Of a stretch of DNA of 64,000 nucleotides, positions 49,579-60,172 are shown one piece after another. Position 1 is the stretch's first letter; every line of letters starts with the position of its first letter. A program made the position numbers and the translations under genes. The DNA comes from Pseudomonas chlororaphis subsp. chlororaphis (GTDB lineage: Bacteria > Pseudomonadota > Gammaproteobacteria > Pseudomonadales > Pseudomonadaceae): assembly GCF_003945765.1 (NCBI RefSeq), contig NZ_CP027712.1, positions 434,001 to 498,000 of the forward strand, given 5' to 3'. A model generated the notes under the pieces. The model saw only the letters and a program-made list of their open reading frames with translations. It ran no database searches and was not told where the DNA came from.

Positions 49579-50199
49579 TCAATCGTGCTCGTCGAGGTAA
49601 CGCAGGGCCATCTGCTCGGTGGCCAGTTTCGCCGGTGGCAGCAGGTGCGGAGCCACCAGCATCATGATCTGGTAGACCACCACCCGTACCTCGCCCTCGC
49701 GATCGAGAATGCGCTGATAGTCCAGCGAGAACAGCAGGGTCATGGTGATCTGTTCCACCAGTTGCCCCAGTGCCTGGGTATCGCTGACCAGTTGACCTGA
49801 AGCCTTGAGCCTGGCCAGCAGCGAGGCCAGGGTGCGCTTCAGGGCGTTGAGCAGGTTGCGAATTCCCTTGGCCAGCTTCGGCAGTCGTCCGGCCAGGTTG
49901 GACAGGTCCTGGAACAGGAAGCGGTAGTGCGCCAGGCGCTCGACGATCAGGTGCAGGAACAGCCAGTAGTCTTCGGGAGCCAGGTGCACATCGGCGGGCG
50001 GATCGAGCAGGGGCGCCAGCTCATTCTGAAAGCGCTCGAACAACCCGAGGACCAGCGGCTCCTTGCCGTGGAAGTGGTAGTAGAGGTTGCCGGGGCTGAT
50101 CCCCATTTCGTTGGCAACTTCCATGGTCGAGACATTGGGTTCGCCCTTGTGATTGAACAGCAGCAGGGCACATTCGAGTATCCGGTCGCGGGTTTTCAT
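49579..50199 (-). CDS. phaD: TetR-family transcriptional regulator PhaD
   Basis: A 206-residue TetR-type protein. It has an N-terminal HTH with NVSTMEVANEMGISPGNLYYHFHGKEPLV and an all-helical C-terminal ligand domain. In P. putida PhaD activates phaC1 and phaI transcription, probably in response to a CoA intermediate of fatty-acid oxidation. Last gene of the phaC1-Z-C2-D series; 57 bases after phaC2. Confidence 0.95.
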   Translation of the reverse strand: MKTRDRILECALLLFNHKGEPNVSTMEVANEMGISPGNLYYHFHGKEPLVLGLFERFQNELAPLLDPPADVHLAPEDYWLFLHLIVERLAHYRFLFQDLSNLAGRLPKLAKGIRNLLNALKRTLASLLARLKASGQLVSDTQALGQLVEQITMTLLFSLDYQRILDREGEVRVVVYQIMMLVAPHLLPPAKLATEQMALRYLDEHD

Positions 50200-50256
50200 C
50201 CAGTCTTCTTGGTTGTTCAGTCAGGCCGCGACCCTAGGGCCGCGGCGCGGGGAAAT

Positions 50257-51939
50257 TCAGCGGACGCGCACGTAGGTGCCAGGCGCCGCCTCCATCGGTG
50301 GGTAATTCTGGTTACCCAGGGTCATCAGGGTTTCGCGCTGGGCACCGGAACGCTGCTGGATCCACTCCAGCCATTGCGTCCACCAACTGCCGTCGACGTG
50401 CTTGGCGTCGTAGTACCAGGCTCGCGGGTCGCTGCTGAGCTTGCCGTTTTCGACGTAGTTGGCCTTGGGGTTGCTCGGCGGGTTGAGGATGCTCTGCACA
50501 TGCCCGCTGTTGGACAGCACGAAGCGCTTGTCGCCGCCCAGCAGCAGGGTTGAGCGATACACCGCATCCCAGGGGGTGATGTGGTCGTTGATGCCGGCGA
50601 CGCTGAAGCTGTCGACCGTGACCTTTTGCAGGTCGATTGGCGTGCCGCACACTTCCAGGCCCCCGGGATGACTCATCGGGTTGTGCTTGAAGAAATCCAG
50701 CAGATCGCCATGAAAGGCAGCCGGCAGCCGGGTGTTGTCGTTGTTCCAGTAGAGGATGTCGAACGCGGGCGGCTCTTTGCCCAGCAAGTAGTTGTTGACC
50801 CAGTAATTCCAGATCAGGTCGTTGGGCCGCATCCAGGCGAACACCTTGGCCATGTCGCGACCGTCCAGCACACCGCGTTGATAGGAGCGGCGCTTGGCTG
50901 CCTCCAGGGTCTGTTCGTCGGCGAACAGGGTCGCCGGGCTGTCCAGCTGGCTATCCAGCAGGCTGACCAGGTAGGTGGAGCTGGAGACCCGACGCAGTTG
51001 TCGCTTGGCTTGCAGGTGGCCTTGCAGGGCGGCAATGGTCAGGCCGCCGGCACAGGCACCCATCAGGTTCACGTCACGACTGCCGGTGATCGCCCGGCAG
51101 GCATTCATGGCTTCCTCCACGGCCTCGACATAGCTCGACAGGCCCCATTCACGATGCCGGACATCGGGGTTGCGCCAGCTGATGATGAAGGTCTGCAGGC
51201 CGTTTTTCAGGGCGAACTGCACGAAGCTGTTGGTGGGGCTGAGGTCGAAGATATAGAACTTGTTGATCTGCGGCGGCACTATCAGCAAGGGCCGAGCGTA
51301 CTGTTTTTCGCTCATCGGCTTGTACTGGATCAGTTCCAGTAGCTCGTTGCGAAACACCACCGAACCGGGGGTGGTGGCCAGGCTCCTGCCGACCTCGAAG
51401 GCCTGTTTGGTGACCTGGCTGGGCAGGCCGTTGTTATGCAGCAGGTCGTCGACCAGATGACCGATGCCGCGGATCACGCTGTTGCCGCCGGAGTTGAAGA
51501 TTTCCTTGATCGCCAGCGGATTGAGCAGGGTGTTGGACGGTGCCACGGCATCGTTGAGCAGGTTGAAGGCAAAGTGCGCGCGGGCCCGGTCGTCCGCGCT
51601 CATGCCGCTGTCGTCGATCCAGTTTTTGATTTGCTTCTGCCAACTGAGATAGGCCTGCAGGCCACGTCGGTAAAACGGGTTCAGGCTCCAGGTCGGATCG
51701 GAGAACCGGCTGTCCTGGGGGTTGGGTTTGTGCAGTGTTTCGCCCAGTAGTACACGGCCCAATTGGCCACCTAGCGCCAAGGCATGGCGGGCGCTGTGCA
51801 CCGGGTTGCGCAGGCCATAAGTGGCCACGCTGCGCAGAGTCGACAACAAGTCACGGCCACGCAGGCCGGTGATGGCGCTCTGGGCAGTGATGTAGGTGGC
51901 GGGCGTGGGCAGCGAGCCCGCCGTTGGTTTGTCTCGCAT
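50257..51939 (-). CDS. phaC2: Class II poly(3-hydroxyalkanoate) polymerase PhaC2
   Basis: Polymerises medium-chain (C6-C14) 3-hydroxyacyl-CoA into PHA at the granule surface. It is 560 residues. The lipase-like box is GACAGG with the nucleophile C296, followed by the conserved Asp and His (GINDHITPWD, SGHVQSILNPP). It is a paralogue of phaC1 with the same nucleophile position. Located between phaZ and phaD. Confidence 0.96.
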   Translation of the reverse strand: MRDKPTAGSLPTPATYITAQSAITGLRGRDLLSTLRSVATYGLRNPVHSARHALALGGQLGRVLLGETLHKPNPQDSRFSDPTWSLNPFYRRGLQAYLSWQKQIKNWIDDSGMSADDRARAHFAFNLLNDAVAPSNTLLNPLAIKEIFNSGGNSVIRGIGHLVDDLLHNNGLPSQVTKQAFEVGRSLATTPGSVVFRNELLELIQYKPMSEKQYARPLLIVPPQINKFYIFDLSPTNSFVQFALKNGLQTFIISWRNPDVRHREWGLSSYVEAVEEAMNACRAITGSRDVNLMGACAGGLTIAALQGHLQAKRQLRRVSSSTYLVSLLDSQLDSPATLFADEQTLEAAKRRSYQRGVLDGRDMAKVFAWMRPNDLIWNYWVNNYLLGKEPPAFDILYWNNDNTRLPAAFHGDLLDFFKHNPMSHPGGLEVCGTPIDLQKVTVDSFSVAGINDHITPWDAVYRSTLLLGGDKRFVLSNSGHVQSILNPPSNPKANYVENGKLSSDPRAWYYDAKHVDGSWWTQWLEWIQQRSGAQRETLMTLGNQNYPPMEAAPGTYVRVR

Positions 51940-52045
51940 GCTTCAACACTCCTTCGTCAAGCCATCAACAAGCACACCAAGACAAACACCATAGTCGGTC
52001 CTGAACCATCCTGCGCGCGACGATCCTGTCGGCAGACGCTTTTTG

Positions 52046-52903
52046 CTACGTACCGCTGAACGGCGTCGGATGCGGGTGCATCACTGCCCGTTGTCGTTCC
52101 TCCTCGAGGAATTTCATGATGATCGGCGCCACGGCTTCGGCCCGGGTAATCAGGAACAGATGCCCGTCGTCGATGATGTGTAGCTGGGCATTGGGAATGC
52201 GCCACGCCAGCATGCGCATGTTGATCAGTGGGATCAGCGGGTCGTCGTCGCCGGCCAGCACCAGGGTCGGCTGGTGGATCTTGTGCAGCCAGTGGATGCT
52301 GGTCCAGCCGAGGCCGGCGAACAATTGCCAGTAGTAGCCCAGCTTGCCCGCCGAGCGGACCTTGCTGGCATGTTCGGCGGCGAGGTTGGGATCACGGCGG
52401 AACGAGCCACCGTAGATCAGGGGGGCGATGCGGATCACATGGGAGGGCTGGATGTAGCGCCGCGGGCTGGCCATCATCCACAGCACCTTGGGTTTGCCCG
52501 GCACCATGAAGGCGCCTGCGGCGGTGGCGGCCAGCACCAGTTTCTTGCAACGTTCGGGGTAGTCGTAGGCGAACTGCTGGGCCAGTGCCCCGCCCCAGGA
52601 CACCCCGACCACATTGACCTGCCCATAGTCGAGGTAATCGAGCATGCGCGCGGTCAGCTTGGCCAGGCCGGGAAACCGGTAGGGGCGGCTCGGCGTCGAG
52701 GAGCCACCCACGCCCGGTACGTCGAAGGCGATGACTTCCAGGTCCGGGTCCAGAGCCTGGACGAATGGAAACACCAGCTCCAGGTTGGCGCCGATACCAT
52801 TGAAGATCAGCAAGGGTGTCAAGTGAGGCTTGCCTGGGCGTACCGCGGTGCGGATGGTCTGGCCATCCAGGTCGACGGTGCGAAAGATGAACGGTTGAGG
52901 CAT
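52046..52903 (-). CDS. phaZ: Intracellular mcl-PHA depolymerase PhaZ
   Basis: Granule-bound serine hydrolase that releases 3-hydroxyalkanoates when carbon runs out. It is a 285-residue alpha/beta-hydrolase; the catalytic triad S102 (GVSWGGA), D221 (AGDDDP) and H248 (DDGHLF) falls at exactly the positions reported for P. putida PhaZ. It lies between phaC1 and phaC2, the usual order, so synthesis and breakdown are expressed together. Confidence 0.96.
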   Translation of the reverse strand: MPQPFIFRTVDLDGQTIRTAVRPGKPHLTPLLIFNGIGANLELVFPFVQALDPDLEVIAFDVPGVGGSSTPSRPYRFPGLAKLTARMLDYLDYGQVNVVGVSWGGALAQQFAYDYPERCKKLVLAATAAGAFMVPGKPKVLWMMASPRRYIQPSHVIRIAPLIYGGSFRRDPNLAAEHASKVRSAGKLGYYWQLFAGLGWTSIHWLHKIHQPTLVLAGDDDPLIPLINMRMLAWRIPNAQLHIIDDGHLFLITRAEAVAPIIMKFLEEERQRAVMHPHPTPFSGT

Positions 52904-52930
52904 GCCTTGGCCCTGTTGGTGGAATCGTTG

Positions 52931-52988
52931 CCTGTAGGAGAGAGGCGCTTGCGCAGCCGCATGTTCGCAAGCGGCTCGATCCTACAGG
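52931..52988 (-). repeat. Inverted repeat between phaC1 and phaZ (family B-like, possible attenuator)
   Basis: CCTGTAGGAGAGAGGCGCTTGCG and CGCAAGCGGCTCGATCCTACAGG form a long hairpin in the 96-base gap. It could limit read-through from phaC1 into phaZ. Confidence 0.7.
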
Positions 52989-52999
52989 CTTGCTATCGG

Positions 53000-54679
53000 C
53001 TAACGTTCATGAACATAAGTACCCGGCGCCGCCTCGGCCGCTGGATACGCCTTGTTGCCGAGAATGCTCGGCGTCTTTTTCAGTTTGCCCGAACGCTCCG
53101 CCTGCCAGGCCTGCCAGTGCAGCCACCAGGAGTCGGTATGCTTGGTCGAGTTTTCCTGCCAGGCGTCGGCGCTGACCGGCATCTCTTCGCTGGTCATGTA
53201 GCGCGACTTGGGGTTGCCCGGCGGGTTGAGGATGCTCTGGATATGCCCGCTGCTGGAGAGGACGAATTCGACCTTGCCGCCGAACAGCTGGGCCGACTTG
53301 TAGCAGGACTTCCACGGGGTGATGTGGTCGTTGGTGCCGGCCAGGGAGAAGATGTCGGCGGTGACCTGCTTCAGGTCGATCGGTGTGCCGCACACTTCCA
53401 GTGCGTTGGGGCGGATCAGCGGATTGTTTTTGAACATTTCGATCAGGTCGCCGTGGAAGGCCGCGGGCAACCGGGTGGTGTCGTTGTTCCAGAACAGGAT
53501 GTCGAACACCGGCGGCTCGTTGCCCAGCAGGTAGTTGTTCACCCAGTAGTTCCAGATCAAGTCGTTGGGCCGCATCCAGGCGAAGACCTTGGCCATGTCG
53601 CGGCCTTCCAGCACGCCGGCCTGATAGGAGTGACGCTTGGCGGCCTCCAGGGTCTGTTCGTCGACGAACAGCGCCACCTGGGTATCGAGGGTGGTATCGA
53701 GCACGCTGACCAGCAGGGTCAGGGCATTGACCTTCTTCTCGCCCAGGGCTGCGTAGTGCCCCAGCAGTGCGGTGCAGGTGATGCCGCCGGAGCAGGCACC
53801 GAGCATGTTCACGTCCTTGCTGCCGGTGATGGCGGTGACCACGTCGACCGCTTCTTTCAGCGCTTCGATGTAGGTCGACAGGCCCCACTCGCGCTGCGCC
53901 TTGGTCGGGTTGCGCCAACTGACGATAAAGGTCTGCAAGCCGTTGCGCAGGCAGAAGCGCGCCAGGCTCTTGTCCGGGCTGAGGTCGAAGACATAGAACT
54001 TGTTGATCTGTGGCGGCACCACCAGCAGCGGGCGCTCGTGCACCTGTTCGGTCACCGGGCGGTACTGGATCAGTTCCAGCACGTCGTTGCGAAACACCAC
54101 TGCGCCTTCACTGGTGCCCAGGTTCTTGCCGATCTCGAAGGCGTCCATGTTGACCTGGCTCGGCATGCCGCCGTTGTGCACCAGGTCCTTGGCCAGATGG
54201 GAGAGGCCATCGAGCAGGCTTTTACCGCCGGTTTCGAAGAAGCGTTTGACCGCCGCGGGGTTGGCGGCGGTGTTGGTCGGCGCCATGGCTTCGGTCATCA
54301 GGTTGATGACGAAGTGGCCGCGACTGATGTCCTGTTCGGAAAGGTTGCTCTGGCCGATCCAGTCGTGAAGCTCCTTGCGCCACGCCAGGTAGGTTTGCAG
54401 ATAACGCTTGTACAGTGGGTTCTGGCTCCAGGCCGGATCGTTGAAGCGACGGTCATCGCTCTCCGGTTGCAGCGTCGATTTTCCGAACATCACGTTCTTC
54501 AATTCGACGCCGAAATGGGCCACATGTTTAGCGCTGTGCAGCGGTTGTCTGATGGCCTGGGTCAGCACCATACGAGCAGAGGTAAGCAGATCTTTCCGAC
54601 GTAAACCGATGACAGGATTCAGGCCCAGAGTGTTTTCCGAGGCTTGGCGTTTCAGGTCATCGTTATTCTTGTTACTCAT
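53000..54679 (-). CDS. phaC1: Class II poly(3-hydroxyalkanoate) polymerase PhaC1
   Basis: Main medium-chain-length PHA synthase. It is 559 residues. The lipase-like box is GACSGG with nucleophile C296; the catalytic Asp is in GTNDHITPW and the His in SSGHIQSILNPPGNP. It heads the phaC1-Z-C2-D operon. An Hfq/Crc motif lies in codons 3-5 and a perfect palindrome is 38 bases upstream of the ATG, which suggests post-transcriptional carbon control and possibly PhaD or hairpin control. GGAG precedes the ATG. Confidence 0.96.
   Translation of the reverse strand: MSNKNNDDLKRQASENTLGLNPVIGLRRKDLLTSARMVLTQAIRQPLHSAKHVAHFGVELKNVMFGKSTLQPESDDRRFNDPAWSQNPLYKRYLQTYLAWRKELHDWIGQSNLSEQDISRGHFVINLMTEAMAPTNTAANPAAVKRFFETGGKSLLDGLSHLAKDLVHNGGMPSQVNMDAFEIGKNLGTSEGAVVFRNDVLELIQYRPVTEQVHERPLLVVPPQINKFYVFDLSPDKSLARFCLRNGLQTFIVSWRNPTKAQREWGLSTYIEALKEAVDVVTAITGSKDVNMLGACSGGITCTALLGHYAALGEKKVNALTLLVSVLDTTLDTQVALFVDEQTLEAAKRHSYQAGVLEGRDMAKVFAWMRPNDLIWNYWVNNYLLGNEPPVFDILFWNNDTTRLPAAFHGDLIEMFKNNPLIRPNALEVCGTPIDLKQVTADIFSLAGTNDHITPWKSCYKSAQLFGGKVEFVLSSSGHIQSILNPPGNPKSRYMTSEEMPVSADAWQENSTKHTDSWWLHWQAWQAERSGKLKKTPSILGNKAYPAAEAAPGTYVHER
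54666..54673 (-). promoter_or_regulatory. Hfq/Crc motif within the first codons of phaC1
   Basis: AACAAGAA, codons 3-5 of phaC1 on the minus strand, fits AANAANAA. Crc is reported to inhibit phaC1 translation in P. putida, which agrees with this location. Confidence 0.7.
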
Positions 54680-54716
54680 CTACGACGCTCCATTGTCCTG
54701 AGACGAGTACCGGACC

Positions 54717-54736
54717 TGCTGTGTAGTCACACAGCA
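54717..54736. promoter_or_regulatory. Perfect palindrome in the phaC1 leader
   Basis: TGCTGTGT-AGTC-ACACAGCA, 8-base arms around 4 bases. It may be an operator (PhaD is a candidate) or a 5'-UTR hairpin. The wider 258-base gap upstream of phaC1 (54680-54937) holds no gene. Confidence 0.5.
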
Positions 54737-54937
54737 AAAATGCCAGGTACTACTGCTCGGGTGACCGTTGATTCTGCATTACTGCTTTTTTGTTCAGAGA
54801 ACACTGCAGGGAACTTGCCAGCTCCATTGGTTACCCGAGTTTAATTTTTTTCGCAAGCAGGCCAATCGTTGGCCATGCAGCCCAGCATTCAAACAGATGA
54901 ATCTAGAAAATGCCCTCTAAAGCTTCAGAGGTCTGAT

Positions 54938-55315
54938 CTAGAGCATCAGCTTGACGATAGACTCATTTGGATCGCGGGACTTTCCGGCTGCTTGAAGTTC
55001 GGCAAGATAATCCTTCCACAGATCGTCCTGACGCACCGCCAACTGGTACAGGTAGTCCCAGGTGAACAGGCCGCTGTCATGCCCGTCGTCGAAGGTCAAT
55101 TTCAGTGCGTACTGACCGGCCGGTTCGACCTTGGTCAGGCCGACGCCGATCTTGCCAAATTGCAGGATGGGTTTGCCGTGGCCCTGGACCTCGGCGGAGG
55201 GGGAGTGCACCCGCAGGAATTCGGCGGGCAGGTGATAGACCTCGTCTGGCGCGTAGGTCAGCGTCAGGGTCTTCGAGGCTTTGTGCAGGTTGATGGCGGT
55301 GGGAAGTCTGGTCAT
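54938..55315 (-). CDS. DUF971 / gamma-butyrobetaine hydroxylase N-terminal-like protein
   Basis: A 125-residue single-domain protein of the DUF971 family: INLHKASKTLTLTY, then YHLPAEFLRVHSPSAEVQGHG, GKIGVGLTKVEPAGQYALKLTFDDGHDSGLFTWDYLYQLA. This domain forms the N-terminus of gamma-butyrobetaine hydroxylases and occurs alone in Fe-S-linked proteins. No function is assigned with confidence. It lies downstream of hslU in the same direction, with a repeat between. Confidence 0.9.
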   Translation of the reverse strand: MTRLPTAINLHKASKTLTLTYAPDEVYHLPAEFLRVHSPSAEVQGHGKPILQFGKIGVGLTKVEPAGQYALKLTFDDGHDSGLFTWDYLYQLAVRQDDLWKDYLAELQAAGKSRDPNESIVKLML

Positions 55316-55321
55316 GGAGGC

Positions 55322-55392
55322 AGCTTAAAGCTGCAAGCCGCAAGCTACAAGATGACGGCGGTCAACTTGCAGCTTGAAGCTTATGGCTTGCC
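55322..55392. repeat. Inverted repeat (AAGCTGCAAGC... ) between hslU and the DUF971 gene
   Basis: TAAAGCTGCAAGCCGCAAGCTACAAG and CTTGCAGCTTGAAGCTTATGGCTTGC form an interrupted palindrome just after hslU, a third intergenic repeat type, unlike families A and B. May act as a terminator or REP. Confidence 0.6.
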
Positions 55393-55394
55393 GC

Positions 55395-56735
<1,341 letters not shown>

Positions 56736-56792
56736 AGTAATTGGCGGTCCTCAAGCAAGAATGAATGCCGTGGCGCGATGGCCGAAACAGGC

Positions 56793-57323
56793 TTATTCCG
56801 CGAGATCCTGCTCCTCAATGGTCTGGGTGTGGTTGGTGAATACGCAGATGTCGCCGGCGATGCCCAAGGCGGTTTCGACGATTTCGCGGGCCGACAGGTC
56901 GGTTTTCTTCAGCAGGGCGCTGGCCGCGGCCTGGGCATAGGCGCCGCCGGAGCCCATGGCGATCAGGCCGTCTTCCGGCTCGACCACGTCACCGTTGCCG
57001 GTGATGATCAAGGAGGCGTCCTTGTTGGCGACCGCGAGCATGGCTTCGAGGCGGCTGAGGGAGCGATCGGTACGCCATTCCTTGGCCAGTTCGACGGCGG
57101 CGCGTACCAGATGTCCCTGATGCTTCTCAAGCTGGCCTTCGAAGCGTTCGAACAGGGTGAAGGCGTCAGCGGTGGCCCCGGCAAAGCCGGCGATGACCTG
57201 GCCGTGATACAGGCGGCGAACTTTTTTCGCGTTGCCTTTCATCACGGTGTTGCCGAGGGAAACCTGGCCGTCGCCGCCCATGACGACTTTGCCGTGGCGG
57301 CGGACTGAAACGATGGTGGTCAA
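56793..57323 (-). CDS. hslV: ATP-dependent protease peptidase subunit HslV
   Basis: Threonine protease of the HslUV complex. It is 176 residues, as in E. coli. The start TTG at 57323 gives Met-Thr-Thr-Ile-Val, leaving the catalytic Thr2 at the mature N-terminus; a GTG at 57338 would bury it behind five extra residues, and its GTGGAG is better read as the ribosome-binding site. Core motifs are [30 protein letters not shown] and [11 protein letters not shown]. Confidence 0.95.
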   Translation of the reverse strand: MTTIVSVRRHGKVVMGGDGQVSLGNTVMKGNAKKVRRLYHGQVIAGFAGATADAFTLFERFEGQLEKHQGHLVRAAVELAKEWRTDRSLSRLEAMLAVANKDASLIITGNGDVVEPEDGLIAMGSGGAYAQAAASALLKKTDLSAREIVETALGIAGDICVFTNHTQTIEEQDLAE

Positions 57324-57370
57324 GGGGAGAGTCTCCACGCTGCGGGGCGAAAATGCCCTGATGGGAACTC

Positions 57371-57398
57371 ATATGGGGGTGACGCGGGGTTTTTCAAC
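57371..57398 (-). promoter_or_regulatory. Heat-shock (sigma32) promoter of hslVU
   Basis: On the minus strand GTTGAAA, a 13-base spacer and CCCCATAT match the RpoH consensus CTTGAAA-N11-16-CCCCATNT at all but one position. The -10 ends about 47 bases upstream of the hslV TTG. Confidence 0.75.
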
Positions 57399-57462
57399 TG
57401 CGGCGGGGGTTGTGGGACGAGCGGTATTTCTTGGCGGGAGAGTGGAAGCCGGGGGAGGACGC

Positions 57463-57515
57463 CATCGCGGGCAAGTCCGCTCCTGCAGGGGATGCGGAGC
57501 GGACTTGCTCGCGAT
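57463..57515. repeat. REP-type inverted pair, family B
   Basis: CATCGCGGGCAAGTCCGCTCCTGCAGG and GCGGAGCGGACTTGCTCGCGAT, upstream of the hslV heat-shock promoter and just after the SPOR gene stop. Confidence 0.8.
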
Positions 57516-57523
57516 CAGCCGCT

Positions 57524-58243
57524 TTAGCGGCTCTGGCGCTGTTGTAACAGCAGGTTGCTGAAGCCGGCGCCGGCCAATTGCTTCTGCGCGGTGGTCAGCT
57601 GTTCGCGGTTGCTGAACGGGCCGACCAGTACGCGGTACCAGGTCTCGTCCTTGACGGTGCCGGACTCGACGGACACCGATTGCCCCAGCAGGATGATCTG
57701 CGCGCGGACCTTGTCGGCATCGGTCTGCTTGCGGAACGATCCGGCCTGCAGGAAGAACCTGGTCACCGGCGCGGCCTTCGCCACCTGCGCCACCGGTGGT
57801 GCGGGCGGCGGGGTGATGCCGGCCAGGGCCGCCTGGGCCCGCGCGGTATCGATCTTCGCCGCTTCCGCCGGGGTCACAGGCGTGGTTGGAACCACCGGCG
57901 CGGTCTGCGGTGTTGGCAGGGTTTTTTCCGGCACGGCTTCCGGCGGCACTATCACTTCCGATTCCGGCAGCAGGGTGTAGAAGTCGTATTTCGGCTTCAC
58001 CGGTTGCTGCGGGCTCGGCGGGGTCTTGTTGGCCTCGGCGATCTTGGTGGTTTTCTGTTGCTCCAGCCGCTCGCGCTTGACGCTGTCACCGCCCTTGCCT
58101 GGCTCCAGCTTCATCAGGAACACGATGAAGGCGCCCACGGCCAGGCCGATGGCCATCCACAACCAACCCGGAATCGGTTGCTTCGCAGGAGCTTGGTAAC
58201 GGCTGGCGCCACGCTTGGGTGCAGGTTTTTTCTTGGCAGCCAA
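57524..58243 (-). CDS. SPOR-domain membrane protein (FtsN-like)
   Basis: A 239-residue bitopic inner-membrane protein. It has a basic cytoplasmic N-terminus (AAKKKPAPKRGASRYQAP), one membrane helix (PGWLWMAIGLAVGAFIVFLM), a long Pro/Ala-rich periplasmic linker and a C-terminal SPOR domain (RFFLQAGSFRKQTDADKVRAQIILLG ... WYRVLVGPFSNREQ) that binds denuded peptidoglycan at division sites. The architecture is that of FtsN, and I recall the same position next to argS being called ftsN in pseudomonads; essentiality cannot be read. It lies 1 base after the argS stop. Confidence 0.88.
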   Translation of the reverse strand: MAAKKKPAPKRGASRYQAPAKQPIPGWLWMAIGLAVGAFIVFLMKLEPGKGGDSVKRERLEQQKTTKIAEANKTPPSPQQPVKPKYDFYTLLPESEVIVPPEAVPEKTLPTPQTAPVVPTTPVTPAEAAKIDTARAQAALAGITPPPAPPVAQVAKAAPVTRFFLQAGSFRKQTDADKVRAQIILLGQSVSVESGTVKDETWYRVLVGPFSNREQLTTAQKQLAGAGFSNLLLQQRQSR

Positions 58244-58244
58244 C

Positions 58245-59981
58245 TTACATTTGCTCCAGAACTTTCAGGCCCAGCAATTCCAGACCTTGCTTGAGGGTAC
58301 GACGGGTCAGCTCGGTGAGGCGCAAGCGGCTCTGCATCTGCGTCGGCGATTCGGCACTGAGGATCGGGCAGTTTTCGTAGAAGCTGGAGAACAGCCCGGC
58401 CACGTCGTACAGGTAAGTGCACAGGATGTGCGGCGTACCCTTGTCGGCCACGCCGTTCAGCACTTCGCCGAACTGCGCCAGCTTGGCCGCCAGTTCCAGC
58501 TCATGGACGGCTTCGAGGGTGATCTGCCCCTGTACTTCGCTGAAGTCCTTGCCCAGCTTGCGGAACACACCGGCGGCGCGGGTGTAGGCGTACAGCAGGT
58601 AAGGCGCGGTGTTGCCTTCGAAGTTCAGCATCAGGTCGAAGTTGAAGCTGTAGTCGCTGGTGCGGTGCTTGGACAGGTCGGCGTATTTCACCGAGTCGAT
58701 GCCCACCACCTTGGCGATGTTGCGCAGATCGGCCTCGGCCAGCTCCGGGTTCTTTTCCTTGACCAGGCTGTAGGCGCGCTCTTCGGCTTCGGTCAGCAGG
58801 TCGATCAGCTTCACGGTGCCGCCGTCGCGGGTCTTGAACGGACGGCCGTCGGCGCCGTTCATGGTGCCGAAGCCCATGTGCTCCATGTCCATCGGGTGGG
58901 TCACGAAGCCGGCCTTGCGGGCCACCGCGAACACTTGCTGGAAGTGCAGGGCCTGGCGCTGGTCGACGAAGTACAGCGCGCGGTCGGCCTTGAGCTTGCC
59001 GCTGCGGTAGCGCACGGCGGCCAGGTCGGTGGTGGCGTATAGGTAGCCGCCGTCGGCCTTGACGATGATCACCGGCAGCGGCTCGCCTTCGGCGTTCTTG
59101 AACTCGTCGAGGAACACGCACTGGGCGCCGTTGCTCTCGACCAGCATACCCTTGGCCTTGAGATCGTTGACCACGTTGATCAGGTCGTCGTTGTAGGCGC
59201 TTTCGCCCATCACGTCGGCCATGGTCAGCTTGACGTTCAGCAGTTCGTAGATCTTCTGGCAGTGGGACAGGGAGATGTCCTTGAACTTGGTCCACAGTTC
59301 CAGGCAGTCCGCGTCACCGGCCTGCAGCTTGACCACCAGGCCGCGGGCACGGTCGGCGAACTCTTCGGATTCGTCGAAGCGCTGCTTGGCGGCGCGATAG
59401 AAGTTCTCCAGGTCCGACAGCTCGTCGCTAGTGATCGGGTTTTCCTGCAGGTAGGCCATCAGCATGCCGAACTGGGTACCCCAGTCGCCCACATGGTTCT
59501 GGCGGATCACGGTATCGCCGAGAAACTCCAGGACCCGCGCCACGCCGTCGCCAATGATGGTCGAGCGCAGGTGGCCGACGTGCATCTCTTTGGCCAGGTT
59601 CGGTGCCGACAGGTCGACCACGGTGCGTTGCAACGCGCCGGCCTTGCGCACGCCGAGGTGGGCGTCGGCGAGGGCGGCATCCAGGCGGGTGGCCAGGGCC
59701 TGGGTGTTCTGGAAGAAGTTGATGAAGCCGGGGCCAGCGATCTCGGCCTTGCTGACCTGTTCGTCGGTGGGCAGGGCGGCGATGATCTTTTCCGCCAGGT
59801 CGCGTGGTTTCATGCCGGCCGGCTTGGCCAGCATCATGGCGATGTTGCTGGCGAAGTCGCCGTGGGTCTTGTCGCGGGAGTTTTCTACCTGGATCGCCGG
59901 CGTCAGGCCTTCTGGCAACACACCTTCGGTGACGAGTTGGGTGATGGCTTGCTGGATGAGCTGGCGAATGGTGTCTTTCAT
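58245..59981 (-). CDS. argS: Arginyl-tRNA synthetase
   Basis: Class I aminoacyl-tRNA synthetase that charges tRNA-Arg. It is 578 residues. The N-terminal arginyl-specific domain precedes the HIGH motif [12 protein letters not shown]; a degenerate KMSK-type loop ([10 protein letters not shown]) and the DALR anticodon-binding domain follow. ATG 59981 ([12 protein letters not shown]) was chosen over an in-frame TTG at 59996. The stop overlaps the start region of the SPOR gene; argS-SPOR are cotranscribed. Confidence 0.97.
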   Translation of the reverse strand: MKDTIRQLIQQAITQLVTEGVLPEGLTPAIQVENSRDKTHGDFASNIAMMLAKPAGMKPRDLAEKIIAALPTDEQVSKAEIAGPGFINFFQNTQALATRLDAALADAHLGVRKAGALQRTVVDLSAPNLAKEMHVGHLRSTIIGDGVARVLEFLGDTVIRQNHVGDWGTQFGMLMAYLQENPITSDELSDLENFYRAAKQRFDESEEFADRARGLVVKLQAGDADCLELWTKFKDISLSHCQKIYELLNVKLTMADVMGESAYNDDLINVVNDLKAKGMLVESNGAQCVFLDEFKNAEGEPLPVIIVKADGGYLYATTDLAAVRYRSGKLKADRALYFVDQRQALHFQQVFAVARKAGFVTHPMDMEHMGFGTMNGADGRPFKTRDGGTVKLIDLLTEAEERAYSLVKEKNPELAEADLRNIAKVVGIDSVKYADLSKHRTSDYSFNFDLMLNFEGNTAPYLLYAYTRAAGVFRKLGKDFSEVQGQITLEAVHELELAAKLAQFGEVLNGVADKGTPHILCTYLYDVAGLFSSFYENCPILSAESPTQMQSRLRLTELTRRTLKQGLELLGLKVLEQM

Positions 59982-60100
59982 GGTCTTCTCTTTCAACCGC
60001 TGGCGCGGCGGCGCTTCGATGCGCAGGTGGAAAAACTGGGCATTATCCGTTGCGAAGACGGGCTTGCCAACTATAGCCGGCTGTGCGGTGGCTATTCGGG

Positions 60101-60140
60101 CCTTATCGCGGGCAAGTCGGATCGCCGCTCGCTCCTACAG
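60101..60140. repeat. REP, family B
   Basis: CCTTATCGCGGGCAAGTCGGATCGCCGCTCGCTCCTACAG, a single REP half between priA and argS. Confidence 0.75.
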
Positions 60141-60172
60141 AGGTGTGCTTGCCCAAGATGGCGGTTTTTCTA

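Noticed and set aside
52274..54604. A 776-codon plus-strand ORF across phaZ and phaC1
   Set aside because: It spans two real minus-strand genes and their intergenic gap, which no single real gene would do; composition is that of an antisense frame.
54717..54760. A sigma54 promoter for phaC1 (TGGCATTTTTGCT on the minus strand)
   Set aside because: GG and GC are separated by 7 bases, not the required 10.
57324..57338. Longer HslV start (GTG at 57338)
   Set aside because: HslV needs Thr at position 2 for catalysis; only TTG 57323 provides it.
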